DNA from: Mytilus galloprovincialis
Taxonomy: Eukaryota > Mollusca > Bivalvia > Mytilida > Mytilidae
Direction of reading: 5' to 3'
Length of the DNA stretch: 64,000 nucleotides
Assembly: GCF_965363235.1 (NCBI RefSeq)
Contig: NC_134847.1
Span: 47,805,305 to 47,869,304 of the forward strand
This document shows positions 22,680 to 36,601 of this stretch, piece by piece. Below the pieces are notes generated by a model that was given only the letters and a program-made list of their open reading frames with translations, was not told where the DNA came from and ran no database searches. The position numbers and the translations under genes are program-made. The stretch's first letter is position 1. Each line of letters starts with the position of its first letter.

Positions 22680-23130
22680 TTCATAAACATTTTAGTCACG
22701 CCCAAGTTACCTTTCGATACAAGTCCAGAAATGACAAGTGCAAACAATTCAGAAGAGAAAACCTAAGTTATGTACAAATAATGAACGAAAAACAAATATG
22801 TAACACAGCAAAACAACAACAAACACTGAATTACAGGCTCTTGAACTTAATTGGGACAGGCACATACTGCACGGTTACATACAGAATGTGGCATGGTTAA
22901 ACATGCCAAGTTAGCGAGATCCCAACTACCCCTAACCTGGGACAGTGGCATTACAGAACAATATATATGAAAAAACTATAAAAAAAAAAAACAGTTGGAA
23001 AAAGCTGGCCCGTCTCATCTGATGGATACAAAAAGAAATACATCTAACAAAAACACTGAGTGGACGTGGCCGAGTACCGTTCGATGTTGGGATGTACAAG
23101 ACTTGTACATCCCAACAACAAAAAGACACT
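22680..23130 (+). repeat. dispersed mussel repeat with ACTGAATTACAGGCTC block, copy 1
   Basis: Holds AACACTGAATTACAGGCTC, GGGACAGGCACATAC and CCCCTAACCTGGGACAGTGG, a block that recurs at 27110-27160. A familiar mussel repeat with no coding frame. Confidence 0.5.
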
Positions 23131-23221
23131 AATTACAGATCTGAGGGTACTCAACAGTTACTGACAGATAGTTCAAAGCCAATACCAACAATTAAAATGG
23201 ACAGTTTCTCACGGTAGGAAA

Positions 23222-23263
23222 AACGGGGGTGGGGTGGGGTGGTGGTGGTGGTGGGGGGAGGAT
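23222..23263 (+). repeat. G-rich (GGGGT/GGT) tract
   Basis: GGGGGTGGGGTGGGGT followed by (GGT)n and GGGGGG. Four or more G runs of three or longer lie within 42 bp, so G-quadruplex formation on the plus strand is plausible. Confidence 0.7.
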
Positions 23264-26200
23264 TAACTTCTGTATTCATTCATTAATTGTTGAGGTCATT
23301 TTACTCTATTGTTTCTATTTTAGCCCCATTAAATCACTATTTTTTTTTTTTTTTTTATAGATTTGCCTATTTTTCTATTCTTTAATTGTTTTAGTCGTTT
23401 ATTCTGTACCTTTCGCCCACTATCATGGCTCTATTCTGTAAACCTCATACACACTTTCACAAATACATAGATTTGGCTTGGAAGTTTGGCTCAGATATCT
23501 CAGTAGTCACCTCGGTAGCTTACAATTATTTAAAAAAAAAAACAACGGCAACACATGACGTATATTTTCGCTTTGTTTCAGTGTCAACTGTGGCAATGAT
23601 TTTTGCCTATTTGCATTTTATATAATTACAAAATGAAACAGTCAACACGAGTAGACTCTTGTGTCTATTATGTAATTGCATACTTACAATTTATACTTAC
23701 ATTGGCACGGTCATTAAAAGAATACAAGAAAGGTAAAAATGAAATTAAAAAGAACTAACTTGAGTTTGATTTTGTAACCAAACGTTACTGAAATGATTGT
23801 TGTTTATTTAATTTTCAGTGGCAAATATTTCATGCATGTTCAGGACGAACTTTTTACTAATAACCTTTATTCTTTCTTAAATCTGAGATTACTATAACTA
23901 GTAGTCTCAGCTTAAATACAAAAAAAAAAAAAAAGATTCGTAAGTTTAACTATCTCCTATCTCAGTTTGAGTTTACACAATGTTAATCTCCAAGGATCGT
24001 GAATGCTTAGGGCTTGTAGATCAATGTTGAACATTAAAAAATATCAATCAAATGATTCAAATCGCTTTACAAGAAAAAAGAAAAAGAAAAAAGAAATAAA
24101 AAAATGAGAAGAAAAAAAGGAAAAGATGAATGACCAATGTATAAATACCTTAACGTATATAGCTTTTTTTTGAATGATTTGAATTCTTCCTTTAAAGTGA
24201 AATTTTCAACAAAAAAATGTTTGTATGCATAAAATGAAAGCATCTTAAATGCCTTTTAGAAACTTATGTATTTATTAGAGAGCCGTTTAGTAGTGGTTAC
24301 TAAAATTATACCCTTTGGGTAGTGCTCCACAATTAATGGAGGAATATACAAGAAACTGAACTGAACTTAATTTAGCTTTCTACATAATGACAGAAACTTA
24401 TTATATATGTTACTGATGATGTAATACTCATCCTCTCCCTTTATATAACCTGGTATCCTGGCCAATCTCAATCACGTATTTTGTCCTGTCACGTCTCACT
24501 TTTGACAAGTATTAATGCATGGACTGGATCTAAACTACTCTAACCAAGCAAGGAATTGTATATTTAAATATACAATTCCTTGAACAAAGTTACAGCAGTA
24601 TTTCGCCAGACCGCAACACACGAAAATGACAAGTATCTTCATAAAACTTGTGACTAGTTTTTAGCACATTTTCTCACGAACTTTCTCATTTTCCTTATAG
24701 ATAAAAGGAGATGTAGATTTCAACATCAACAATCATTTAAAAAATGAAAAGAAAGAAGATGTCAAGAGACCAATAAAAGCACAGGTCGACGAAATACCGA
24801 CAACAGACAATAATATGGTCAAGAGAAAAAGATTAAACACCGAACACAAATATCAATAAATTCAGTTCCTGAGCAATTCATATTATATCTATAATTGTAT
24901 GAGTTATAACATCTGTAAGGTATGCTGTGCTTTGCTTTATTTAATAAAAAAAAATGGTATTTAGTTATACTTTTAAATGTACCCTCAAGCTTCACAATCT
25001 GATTAGGTAATTAGATATTCTCGGGTTTTATCCATTTAAATTTCTTCTTTAGATTTTACCATGTTGGAATAAATAGCTGTAGGTTATTGAATAATTATAA
25101 GCAATTTTCTCTTTGATATCATCATATGATATACAAATAAAGAGATGTGACAAGATTGTCAATTAGACAACTACCCACCAGTGTCCAATTCACCTGGATG
25201 TAAGGAATCAAACTATACTTTAAGTTAAAGTTTAGCAATGAATATTATAGTATTAGAGTTATTTATTTACTAAATAATTTAGTATTAATATCATGATAGT
25301 TCATATTTACAGTTTAATATTTAACATAAACAATTTCATGGTACTAACAACAATTTAATTTTCAAATTTTAACAAAGAACATGTATAGATCATCTTACTA
25401 TGCAAATCCTTTCTTTCACAAAGCCATGAGGCAGATTTAGGGGATGGGGTATTCCTAATTTCTATTAGTATTATGGTCAAATCATATGTTTTCGTACATC
25501 ATATGAATTAGTACTATGCATGCTTTTCCAATGGAAGTTGTGACATCACAAATCATTCTGAATAGAACGAAAACCCACGAGACGAGGAAAATTATCTATA
25601 TGATACCTACATGTATCATATCAAATATGGTTTGTAATCATTTTGAGCATTAAATAAACATTGAATCTAGCAACAGTCTTAACTATTCCTGATAGACAAT
25701 GTTTTATGTACACTTCAGATTCATGAATGTTATTTTCTTTTTTCCTGTAGCACACTTTTTCTCTTCTTTGATCATGTTGATACTAAGGCTGAATAATAGA
25801 ATCTAAAAATAGTCAGACTCACTGTAGATATGATAGAGGGTGGTAATGGGGGTACCTTCATGACGAATTATGGTAAAAATTCTTGCCAAATGATGTTAAC
25901 AGTAATAATTGGTGCATGACGATAAAACATGCACTTTCTTTTAGACGATAGGAAAATGGAATGATTTTGACGAATCACGTTAATTTTTTTCCAAAAATAA
26001 CGGTAACAATAATTATTTGAGACCTCTGACGAATCACGATCAGGATATTTTGACAAAATACACAGTGAAATTTAAATCAATTTGATGCTAACAGTAGCAG
26101 AAAATGGACGTTTGACGCCTGACTGTAAAGGGCATTACTACCCTCATAATAGATCTCATTTGTTATATAACTATAAAGCAATGTACAAATGATGTAAGAT

Positions 26201-26635
26201 ACTTAAAGCCTATATACATATCATAGAATAAATTCATGTTTTCAATATTTTATCTAAATTTTCATTTTAAAAGTAATCAGGTAATCATAGTACAATTCGT
26301 AGTAATTGAAGCAATTTATTACATTTACCAAGTAATTGGAAAGTAATTAATGACTCCAAGTCTGCTCTGAGAATGGTTAATTGCTGCTTTGTAAATGTTC
26401 ATGATTTCACATCAGCACAAAGTGTCTATATTGCAATGATCTGAAGAAAAAGAAAAATGAAAATATGATGCACTGTTTAATTAAGTCCTTTTTGGTCTTT
26501 AAGGGATTTTTTGTTTCACTGTCTTTAGCACTGAGTTACGTGTAAAAAAAAAAGGAATACAGGCCTCTAACTTGTTGAGTATTACTATAAGAAAAAGATT
26601 TTTTGCTTGTTATAGATTCTGTAGTATAATATAAT
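23264..26635. other. gene-free stretch upstream of BORCS5
   Basis: AT-rich. It holds a perfect palindrome at 24549-24582 and simple A/T runs. A 5' UTR exon border is possible just before the BORCS5 ATG, since TTGTTATAG ends at 26615. Its partner exon was not found. Confidence 0.35.
24549..24582. repeat. 34-bp perfect palindrome
   Basis: CAAGGAATTGTATATTT followed by its exact reverse complement, with no loop. Could extrude as a cruciform; no matching element was recognised. Confidence 0.7.
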
Positions 26636-29600
26636 ATGGGATCTGACCAAAGTACGCAGCTTCCAGCAGGAGCCCCAGGAAGTAACCTGAAGTCACAAAG
26701 AGATGAAGAAATACCATATACATCATTTTCTATCAGTAAACCTATAGATGGAGGTTAGAATATATATATTTTATATGTTTTTCGATTATAACATAAGTGG
26801 TAATGAAACAATGATATTCAAGTAATATTCAAGCAAAATACAAGCAAAAACTAAATTCAAAATAAGAAGATTTGGTATGATTGCCTATGAGACAACTCTC
26901 CACCAGTAACCGAATGATGTAGAAGGTCATGAAGGTAGCAACTATAGGTCACTTCAACAATGAGCAAAACCTATATACCACAAAGAAAGCTATAATTTAA
27001 GGCCATGAAATGTAAATCCATTCAAATTAGAAAACTAACCACCTTATATAATTATGGGCAAGACAATAAACAAAACATAAACAACTGATAAATATAATAT
27101 ACAGCAAAAAAACGAGAACCACTGAATTACAGGCTCCTGTCCTGGGACAGTCATATACATTTACAGAAAATGGGTTGTGCACTAATTTTCCCAATTTTTA
27201 TGGTACTTTCAAATCCATTAGAGTTGTGATGTTATTAAACAATTTTTGTAATGGTTTTGTACATTATTATGATATTTTAAAACTGTTAAATGAGTGACAA
27301 GAATATGCTCAAACAAATGAAATTAAAATGACATTTTATAAATTTAATGCAAAAACTTTAAAAATAGCATGGTATATTTAAAAAAAAGATACCACAAGAA
27401 ATAACAGAAATTGCAAAATGTTTTGGACAGTAAAATAATAACTAAACAAACATTTGTGGACAGCTGTCTCATTGGCAATCATACCACATCTTCTTTTTAT
27501 ATATTCTTTCAAAAACTTAAATGTCAGTGAATTCACCAAAGACCATAAATCTCTCTATTTTCATTAATCTTTAATTTTTTCAACAGTCATGACAGTATAC
27601 TGTCCATTATAAGGATCTACTTTCAAAAATGACTTTGGTGAAATTAAACTAGAGGCTCTAAAGAGCCTGTGTCGCTCACCTTGGTCTATGTGAATATTAA
27701 ACAAAGGAAGCAGATGGATTCATGACAAAATTGTGTTTTGGTGATGGTAATGTGTTTGTACATCTTACTTTACTGAACATTCTTGCTGCTTACAATTATC
27801 TCTATCTATAATGAACTTGGCTCAGTAATTTCAGTGGAAAATGTTAGTTAAAATTTACAAATTTTATGAAAATTTTTAAAAATTGACTATAAAGGACAAT
27901 AACTCCTAAGTAGGGGTCAATTGACCATTTCCGTCATGTTGACTTATTTGTAGATCTTACTTTGCTGAACATTATTGATGTTTACAGTTTATCTCTATCT
28001 ATAATAATATTCAAGATACTGTAATAACCAAAAACAGCAAAATTTCCTTAAAATTACCAATTCAGGGGCAGCAACCCAACAACGGGTTGTCAGATTCGTC
28101 TGAAAATTTCAGGGCAGATAGAAATTGACCTGATAAACAATTTTAACCCTGTCAGATTTGCTCTAAAGGCTGCGGTTTCAGAGTTATAAGCCAAAATCTA
28201 CATTTCACCCCTATGTTCTATTTTTAGATAACTAAGATTTACGAAAAATGGTTAAAAATTGACTATAAAGGGCAATAACTCCTAAAGAGATCAACAGACC
28301 ATTTTGATCTTGTTGACTTATTTGTAGATCTTACTTTGCTGAACATTTTTGCTGTTTACAGTTTATCTCTATCTATAATAATATTCAAGATAATAACCAA
28401 AAACAGCAAAATTTCCTTAAAATTTCCAATTCAGGGGCAGTAACCTATCAATGGGTTGTCCAATTTATCTCAAAATTTCAGGGCAGATAGATCTTGACCT
28501 GATAAAAATTTTACCCGATGTCAGATTTGCTCTAAATGCTTTGGTTTTTGAGTGATAAGCCAAAAACTGCATTTTACCCCTATGTTCTATTTTTAGCCAT
28601 GGCGGCCATCTTGGTTGGTTGGCCGGGTCACCGGACACAATTTTTAAATTAGATACCCCAATGATGATTGTGGCCAAGTTTGGTTTAATTTGGCTCAGTA
28701 GTTTCAGAGGAGAAGGTTTTTGTTAAAGATGACTAAGATTTATGAAAAATGGTTAAAAATTGACTATAAAGGGCAATAACTCCTAAAGGGGTCTATTTGT
28801 AGATCTTACTTTACTGAACATTTTTGCTGTTTACAATTTATCTCTATCTATGATAATATTCAAGATAATAACCAAAAACAGCAAAATTTCCTTAAAATTT
28901 CCAATTCAGGGGCAGTAACCTATCAACGGGTTGTCCGATTCATTTGAAAATTACAGAGCAGATAGATTTTGACCTGATTAACAATTTTACCCCATGTCAG
29001 ATTTGCTCTAAATGCTTTGGTTTTTGAGTTATAAGCCAAAAACTGCATTTTACCCCTATGTTCTATTTTTAGCCATGGCGGCCATCTTGGTTGGTTGGCC
29101 GGGTCACCGGACACAATTGTTAAACTAGATACCCTAATAATGATTTTGGCCATGTTTGATTAAATTTGGCCCAGCAGTTTCAGAGGAGAAGATTTTTGTA
29201 AAAGTTAACGACGACGGATGACGCCAGACGCCGGACGCCAAGTGATGAGAAAAGCTCACTTGGCCCTTTGGGCCAGGTGAGCTAAAAAATCTATAATTTA
29301 GAAATTGATATAATAAATCAAAACAGCATTAGTTCAGGAACAACATAAGCTTAAAGTATTGATAGGTTACTGAGCTCCTTTTGGAAATAATTAATTATAA
29401 AATAATGGCAAGAAAAAGTTTGACTTTGCCTTTTACCTTATATTTAATTTTCATTGATATTATTTTGGCCGCAAATAAAAGGAAAAGAAATCAAGAATCT
29501 GCTTAAATTTTTGTAAAGGACCTTTTATGAGATATTGAAGTCTTTTTATATGAAAAGAAAAATGGGTGTTGTGGGGAAAATATTTACCCTGTATCATAGA

Positions 29601-32600
29601 AAAAAACCCAAGGAGTTCAAATATCTGACACAAATTCCTAAACCTCACCCCAGTGCATCCTTAATACTGAAGTATTTGAAATACAGAGTTCAGGGATATC
29701 TTTTATTTGTTTAACTTTTTTCATTTTCAACAGATTCACCCAGACAGTCACCACGAATACCAAACAAAAACAAACCCAAGGAAGAGAAAGAAACAAAAAA
29801 TCCAAAACATGATATTATTGTCGTCAAAGATGGCACTCAGTACGTCAAGGACCCTGATCCAGAACTGACAAAATTAAGCACAATACCAGTTTTCTATCCA
29901 ATAATGAGGGGTTCACTTAATATACCAGTAAGTTCTAGAGATGGAGATTTGCTAGATAAAATGGACCACCAGAAGTTACTAGACCTTTGTTTACGTTATC
30001 AGGAACATTTAAAACATTTATCAGAAGCAGTGGCATTTGACCAGAATGCTTTGTGTGTTAGGATTAAAGAGGTAAGTGACTTGTAATGTAAAATGGTTGT
30101 TGTAGATGCTGACTGTAAAATCAAGAATTTTTGCAATCTATAAAAATGAACAAACATGTGAGATGGGTTATTGCGATTTATGAAAAATGGACAAAAATGT
30201 TAGATTAATTATAGCATGCTGTGAGTTCAGTCATATTTGTGGTGTTTTCTAGATTTATTTTTTTGAATGTTTAGTTGGAAAGTTGGACGGATTCACATTA
30301 ATTGTAGTTCACAATTTTTTAGTTCTCACTCATTATTTGAATGCAGTACTAGGTGAAATTTGCAATTTCAACAGCACAATACTCCTCTTTAAGCATGTTT
30401 AAACTGATAGAATCATTTGTCCAAAGAATATATTGCACAAAAATGTAATACTAGATACAAGATGAGCAATGAAAGTCCCTGGTTACATTTAGTTTTCCTC
30501 TCAAAACATAGCATATTGATCTATTGTAATAAAAATTCATAATATCTAATAAAATTTGTAGATTTAGCTAACAAAGTTCTTACATTAGTATGAAGTAACA
30601 TTCTTTTATAGTGGAAAATTGTTTTAACATTAAATAAGCTACAATTAAAAATTGCTTGCTAGTCCCTCTGTAATTAATATTAGATAACTCTGGTTAATTC
30701 CCAATCAATCTATCATGAAGGGGAGATAAATACCTTGCCTTTAATTTATAGTCTTTTTCAAAAATAATGAACGGTTCTTTACATTGGTATGTAATCATTT
30801 TAAACATTTCAAATTTATGAAATTATATTCGTACATCAATGTTTTTGATGCAGCAATAACAAGAACTGAAATATATTGAATTATTACATTTTGTAATTAT
30901 TCAAAATTATATCAGAAACCTATACTTAATTATAAAATAATGAACCTGTTAAAGGTAGACAATACTCACATTACTTTTTGTTCAAATTGGCACATCAATA
31001 TAATTAATTAACTGTGCATTCGAGCTCCACCTTCAATGAAGATTCTAAATTATAAATATAACCAAAAGTTGTTAATCTATAAAATAGTGAAGACTAATGA
31101 AAGCTAACCCACTGCAAAAATTATTGCTTTGAAATTTTTTAAAACTTCTCAGGAAAATGCTCAAGCCACTTGACTTTCATAGCTCATAATTAACGTTTTT
31201 ATACGACTGCAAAAATTTTTATTTTTCGTCGTATATTGCTATCACGTTGGCGTCGTCGTCTGCGTTGTCGTCGTCCGAATACTTTTAGTTTTCGCACTCT
31301 AACTTTAGTAAAAGTGAATAGAAATCTATGAAATTTTAACACAAGGTTTATGACCACAAAAGGAAGGTTGGGATTGATTTTGGGAGTTTTGATCCAAAAA
31401 GTTTAGGAATTAGGGGCCAAAAAAGGGACCAAATAAGCATTATTCTTGGTTTTCGCACAATAACTTTACTTTAAGTAAATAGAAATCAATGAAATTTAAA
31501 CACAAGGTTTATGACCACAAAAGAAAGGTTGGTATTGATTTTGGGAGTTTAGGTCTGAACAGTTTAGGAATTAGGGGCCAAAAAGGGGCCCAAGTAAGCA
31601 TTATTCTTGGTTTTCGCACCATAACTTTAGTTTAAGTAAATAGAAATCTATGAAATTTAAACACAAGGTTTATGACCACTAAAGGAAGATTGGGTTTGAT
31701 TTTGGGAGTTTTGGTCCCAACAGTTTAGGAATAAGGGGCCCAAAGGGTCCAAAATTGAATTTAGTTTGATTTCATCAAAAATTGAATAATTGGGGTTCTT
31801 TGATATGCTGAATCTAACTGTGTATGTAGATTTTTAATTTTTGGTCCCGTTTTCAAATTGGTCTACATTAAGGTCCAAAGGGTCCAAAATTAAACTTAGT
31901 TTGATTTTGACAAAAATTGAATCCTTGGGGTTCTTTGATATGCTGAATCTAAAAATGTGCTTAGATTTTTGATTATTGGCCCAGTTTTCAAGTTGGTCCA
32001 AATCGGGTCCAAATTAAACTTTGTTTGATTTCATCAAAAATTGAATAATTGGGGTTCTTTGATATGCCAAATCTTACTGTGTATGTAGATTCTTAATTTT
32101 TAGTCCCGTTTTCAAATTGGTCTACATTAAAGTCCAAAGGGTCCAAAATTAAACTAAGTTTGATTTTAACAAAAATTGAATTCTTGAGCTTTTTTGATAT
32201 GCTGAATCTAAACATGTACTTAGATTTTTGATTATGGGCCCAGTTTTCAAGTTGGTTCAAATCAGGATCCAAAATTATTATATTAAGTATTGTGCAATAG
32301 CAAGAAATTTTCAATTGCACAGTATTCAGCAATAGCAAGAAATCTTCAATTGCACAGTGTTGTGCAATAGCAAGAAATTTTCAATTGCACAGTATTGTGC
32401 AATAGCAAGAAATCTTCAATTGCACAGTATTGTGCAATAGCAAATATTTTCAATTGCACAGTATTGCGCAATAGCAAGAAATATCTAATTGCACAATATT
32501 GTGCAATAGCAAGAAATTTTCAATTGATTGGAGTTATCTTTCTTTGTCCAGAATAGCAGTTGAATCAACTTAAATCATTGTTTTATACAATAGACAATGT

Positions 32601-35600
32601 ATATTCACTTTTATTACCAACTGATAAATTAAAACAATCTTTACCATTCAGTGATAACTAGCACCTTTTGTTACATTTTAATATTTTATGATGTATTTAA
32701 ATGAGTAGTTATTGTTGCAAACTCCATTAGAAATTTGAATTGAGATCAGTTTTGGAAAAAGGGAAAGGGGATGTGAAAAAAAAAAAAATGGGGGGGGGGG
32801 GGGGTAAATTTTTCTCATTTCAGATTTCATAAATAAAAAGAAAATTTCTTCAAACATTTTTTTGAGAGGATTAATATTCAACAGCATAGTGAATTGCTCA
32901 AAGGAAAAAAAAGTATTTTAAGTTCATTAGACCACATTCATTCTGTGTCAGAAACCTATGCTGTGTCAACTATTTAATCACTATCCAAATTTAGAGCTGA
33001 ATCCAGCTTGAATGTTGTGTCCATACTTGCCCCAACCGTTCAGGGTTCAACCTCTGCGGTCGTATAAAGCTGCACCCTGCGGAGCATCTGGTTACACAAT
33101 GTTTCAATAAAGTAGTTGAAGATTACTTGCTTCTCAAAGTGTAAGACGCAATAAAAATCCTATGCTTGCATCATCTTACCCAAATACAGATTTAATTAAG
33201 TCCTGAACATTTCGACATTTGTTTATTTACTATTATCAAAACCGTTTGGTTACCAAATCACAAGTTCCTGTTAAGATCCGACTAAATACCTATATACCAA
33301 TATCGTCAGGTAAATATGCTTCAAAACATATAGATTTTTGGAAAGATTAGAACTTGTTCTAAATCTTTCCTTAGGCACTGGCCTCCCTAACAACACGACA
33401 GGTTAGCAACTATTACTGCATGTATTCACACTGAAATATAGTTCCCTATAGTTCTCATGTATATGCACATGTCGGAAACACATATAAACCTTGAAAAATG
33501 GGTAAATTTTTGGAGCAGTTCATTCAAGAATGTATGTAATTAAGGTGCGTTGATGTGCAGGGTTTTTTTTAAGCATTTTGATTAGATAATTGAGACAGTA
33601 TTGATACAATACTAGTATGATTGACAACTGTCATTATCACCAAACAATCAGGGACAAGGTGGACCTTAAATTACAATGCCCCACCTCCTAAACTGTCAAT
33701 CAAATTGACCACATTACTTATCAACATCAGTGTTACATAATTGTACAGACCCAATAAACATCTCAATACACAAATATATGACCTCATAATTGAATACACA
33801 AATGTATATATATTAGATGTTTGATATAAGGATGATAGATTTATTTATTGCCTATTACTTTTGATCTACAAATGTACATTACATAAAGTGATTCTGTAAA
33901 TTATGTCTGAAAGATAAATGATAAAATAAGGATTAACACGATCTTTAAAAAAAATGAAATATAAATATTAATATGAATATATAAAAGGTATTCAAGTTAG
34001 GTCAATAATTTACTTGATAAATTTCCAATAATCATCTGTAATAAATCAACAATTAAGGTTAGTTCACTTTTTTTTTAATCAGAAATTGGCTTGAAACAGT
34101 TTTAAAATTTTAAAACTTTTGTTAATATAACAAACCATTTTTTATTACTTTATTCCCCATCAATCATTATGTCTTTTATTCATTTGAATTTTTTTCAGAA
34201 GTGAATATATATTTTTGCTATCAAGAAAAATCTGCATTTCAATAAAATAAGTTTTTTAATTTGTTTACGTTGAAAAAGTACATTTTTAATGCCCTGTGCT
34301 GAATAAATACTTTATAAATTGATCAAAAGGCACTCTACAACTTTTAATCTTTAATTTCATTTAACCTTTGTTTCAACTAACAAAATGCCCCAAAACAACA
34401 TTTTTAGATTATATTTGTTGACACTTTAAAGTTCTTAGCTGTTGGTCTAGAACTTATGTTTAACAAGGAATTGGTAACATTTACTAGAAGAATTTTTTTA
34501 ATTTTTGTCGAGCCTGCAACTTTTGTTGCAGAAAGCTCGACATAGGTATAGTGATCCGGCGGCGGCAGCGTTAGCTAACTTCTTAAAAGCTTTATATTTT
34601 AGAAGCTGGAAGACCTGGATGCTTCATACTTTGTATATAGATGCCTCATGTTACGAAGTTTCCGTCAGTCACATGTCCAATGTCCTTGACCTCATTTTCA
34701 TGGTTCAGTGACCACTTGAAAAAAAAGTTCAGATTTTTTGTAATGTTGAATTCTCTCTTATTATAAGTAATAGGATAACTATATTTGGTATGTGTGTACC
34801 TTGCAAGGTCTTCATGCCCGTCAGACAGTTTTCACTTGACCTCGACCTCATTTCATGGATCAGTGAACAAGGTTAAGTTTTGGTGGTCAACCAAAACTTA
34901 ACCTTGTTCACTGATCCAAAGGTGTACATGTCCAACTGGCAGGTGTCATCTGACCTTGACCTCATTTTCATGGTTCAGTGGTTATAGTTAAGTTTTTGTG
35001 TTTTGGTCTGTTTTTCTTACACTTTAGGCAATAGGTCTACTTTATTTGTTGTATGGAATGCTTGTAAGGTGTACATGTCTAGTGGGCAGATGTCATTTGA
35101 CCTTGACCTCATTTTCATGGTTCAGTGGTTATAGTTACGTTTTTGTGTTTTGGTCTGTTTTTCTTATACTTTATGCAATAGGTCTACTATATTTGTTGTA
35201 TGGAAATATTTTATGATCTATATGTCAGTCCTGCACGTTTTATTTGACCATGACCTTAATTTCATGGTTTATTGCACAGTGTTAAGTTTTTGTGTTTTGG
35301 TCTATTTTTCTTAAACTATAAGTAATAGGTCAACTATATTTAATGTATGGAAGCATTGTTAGCTGTACATGTCTCCCTGGCATGGTTCATCTGACCTTGA
35401 CCTCATTTGATGCTTCATGTGTCTTTGTTTAGCTATCTTGGTTAATGTTAAGTTTATGTGACAGTTGTAATAAAGCTTTATACTTAGGACTATCAACACA
35501 ATATCAATGAATAGTAAAGAAGGCGAGACATTTCAGTGTGTGCACTCTTGTTTTAAACATGTTCAAACAGGCAACATAATTTGGATAAGATATAAACTGC

Positions 35601-36147
35601 AGTTTAAATAAAATTGTGCAAATTAAGAGACCCATATTATTAAATTTGAGCTCATTTTATCTTCATACTGGAAAACACTTTTATTTCTGCTAGAACCCTG
35701 CTGTAAATGCAATTTTCAGCAATAGTGTTTTATAAATGTTCATTTGTTCCCACCATATCTTAATATGAAATTATTCAAACTACTCTTTCAAGCTTTCCAC
35801 AGGTGCTATCCAGCACTTTGATTTTTATATGTTTCCAATAAGATATTTATTTATTTTTTAAAGCTTTATAATGGTATCATTGTTTCATTTACTTATAGAA
35901 TATATTTCAATTTCAGATCGACTGTGCAATGCAAATGCTTCACAATTTAATGCAAGATAAACAGAAGAAATATCATAAATATGCTGAACAGTTCCAACGA
36001 GTTTCAGAGACAGTTACTACTCTCAATAAAATCAAAAGTTCCATGGACAATATCATTCCTAAAATGGAAAGTTTAAATCAGTTACTACCCCCTGATGATA
36101 GACTGGAACCATTTGATTTCAAGTCTACCCATGCTAGTCCCAAGTGA
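26636..36147 (+). CDS. BORCS5: BLOC-1-related complex subunit 5 (BORC subunit)
   Basis: Three coding exons: 26636-26753, 29734-30071 and 35917-36147 (stop TGA). Phases agree (split Asp codon, then phase 0), giving 228 aa against 196 in human. The N-terminus MGSDQSTQ matches human MGSEQSSE, keeping Gly2 for N-myristoylation, which anchors BORC to lysosomes. The conserved core spans exons 2 and 3: LLDLCLRYQEHL, SEAVAFDQNALCVRIKE, then DKQKKYHKYAEQFQRV and LPPDDRLEPF. It is mostly helical and probably coiled-coil. BORC recruits ARL8 to lysosomes and couples them to kinesin for outward movement. The linker in exon 2 is Lys/Pro-rich and longer than in vertebrates. Exon borders are GAG|GTTAGA, CAACAG|A, GAG|GTAAGT and TTTCAG|A; the first donor is weak. 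Introns of 3.0 and 5.8 kb are filled with repeats. Confidence 0.93.
26880..27200 (+). repeat. dispersed mussel repeat with ACTGAATTACAGGCTC block, copy 2
   Basis: Starts near GATTGCCTATGAGACAACTC and includes AACTATAGGTCACTTCAACA and CCACTGAATTACAGGCTCCT. It shares its end with 22820-22880. Lies in BORCS5 intron 1. Confidence 0.5.
27650..29285 (+). repeat. CTAGAGGCTC...CCAGGTGAGCTAA element, copy 2 (three units)
   Basis: Same ends and hairpins as the copy at 5157-6449, but the internal unit (AAAATTGACTATAAAGG...) occurs three times (about 27880, 28255, 28755). Lies in BORCS5 intron 1, same strand. Minus-strand frames containing MATIIIGVSNLKIVSGDPAN and similar are repeat shadows. Confidence 0.6.
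31195..33093 (+). repeat. TTTTTATACGAC element, copy 2 (in BORCS5 intron 2)
   Basis: Starts TTTTTATACGACTGCAAAAA and ends TGCGGTCGTATAAAGCTGCA, parallel to the copy at 8287-10575. It shares the CGTCGT tract, the 150-bp and 130-bp tandem units and the poly-G near 32790. It lacks the duplicated 135-bp block and has a longer 35-bp array. Confidence 0.65.
32287..32525 (+). repeat. 35-bp minisatellite, seven units
   Basis: The unit GTATTGTGCAATAGCAAGAA plus ATTTTCAATTGCACA is repeated seven times with few changes. TTGTGCAAT... and ...ATTGCACA make each junction palindromic. The sister element at 8287-10575 has only three units. Confidence 0.75.
34505..35557 (+). repeat. GTCGAGCCTGCAAC element
   Basis: Starts with the double hairpin GTCGAGCCTGCAAC / GTTGCAG / GCTCGAC and ends near AGGCGAGACATTTCAGTGTG. 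Inside are about four units of 165-180 bp containing TGACCTTGACCTCATTTTCA and GTTTTTGTGTTTTGGTCTG. A 62-bp hairpin (34857-34918, GGATCAGTGAACAAGG and its inverse) lies inside. Familiar mussel repeat, in BORCS5 intron 2; class unknown. Confidence 0.6.
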
Positions 36148-36595
36148 CTGGTTATTGTACAGAACTAATTTTGTGTACCCTTCAAAGAGATTGATTGGTA
36201 TACTATTGGTTGTTCTTTTAGAATATGTCATCTATATCTTCACCAGTCTTTAGTTGTTAAAATATCCCACAGTCTACTAGGAATAATAATTAATACTGAG
36301 ATATCCCATTTTATTTAACCATTATGATTTTTCTATCTAAGTTCAAAGTTAATTTTACTGAGGACTAGCTTAATATTAATTAAATGGTAATGGTGTCAGT
36401 TCAGAAAGGTATGTTCTATTAATTTTCACTTTTTCAATATGACTTGCTTATATTCTTTTGTTATTTTGCCAATTAAAAGAATGATTTCATTTTGCCTAAG
36501 ACTGTTCTGAAATAACTACATATGTGAGATGTACTTCATTATGTCTGTAATCATTTATTTTTTACACAACTGTAATATGTGGTTGTCTATTGTGC

Positions 36596-36601
36596 AATAA
36601 A
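36596..36601 (+). other. BORCS5 polyadenylation signal
   Basis: AATAAA 450 nt after the BORCS5 stop codon, with a T-rich and GT-containing stretch following. It is the first strong match downstream. Confidence 0.55.

Noticed and set aside
24690-24860. TTTTCCTTATAG followed by a Lys/Asp-rich frame, considered as a BORCS5 5' exon
   Set aside because: No donor in phase, no match to BORCS5, and the ATG at 26636 already gives the conserved myristoylated N-terminus.
32287-32525. Regular 35-bp repeats resembling a CRISPR array
   Set aside because: Units abut without unique spacers, the genome is eukaryotic, and the array is part of a dispersed element.
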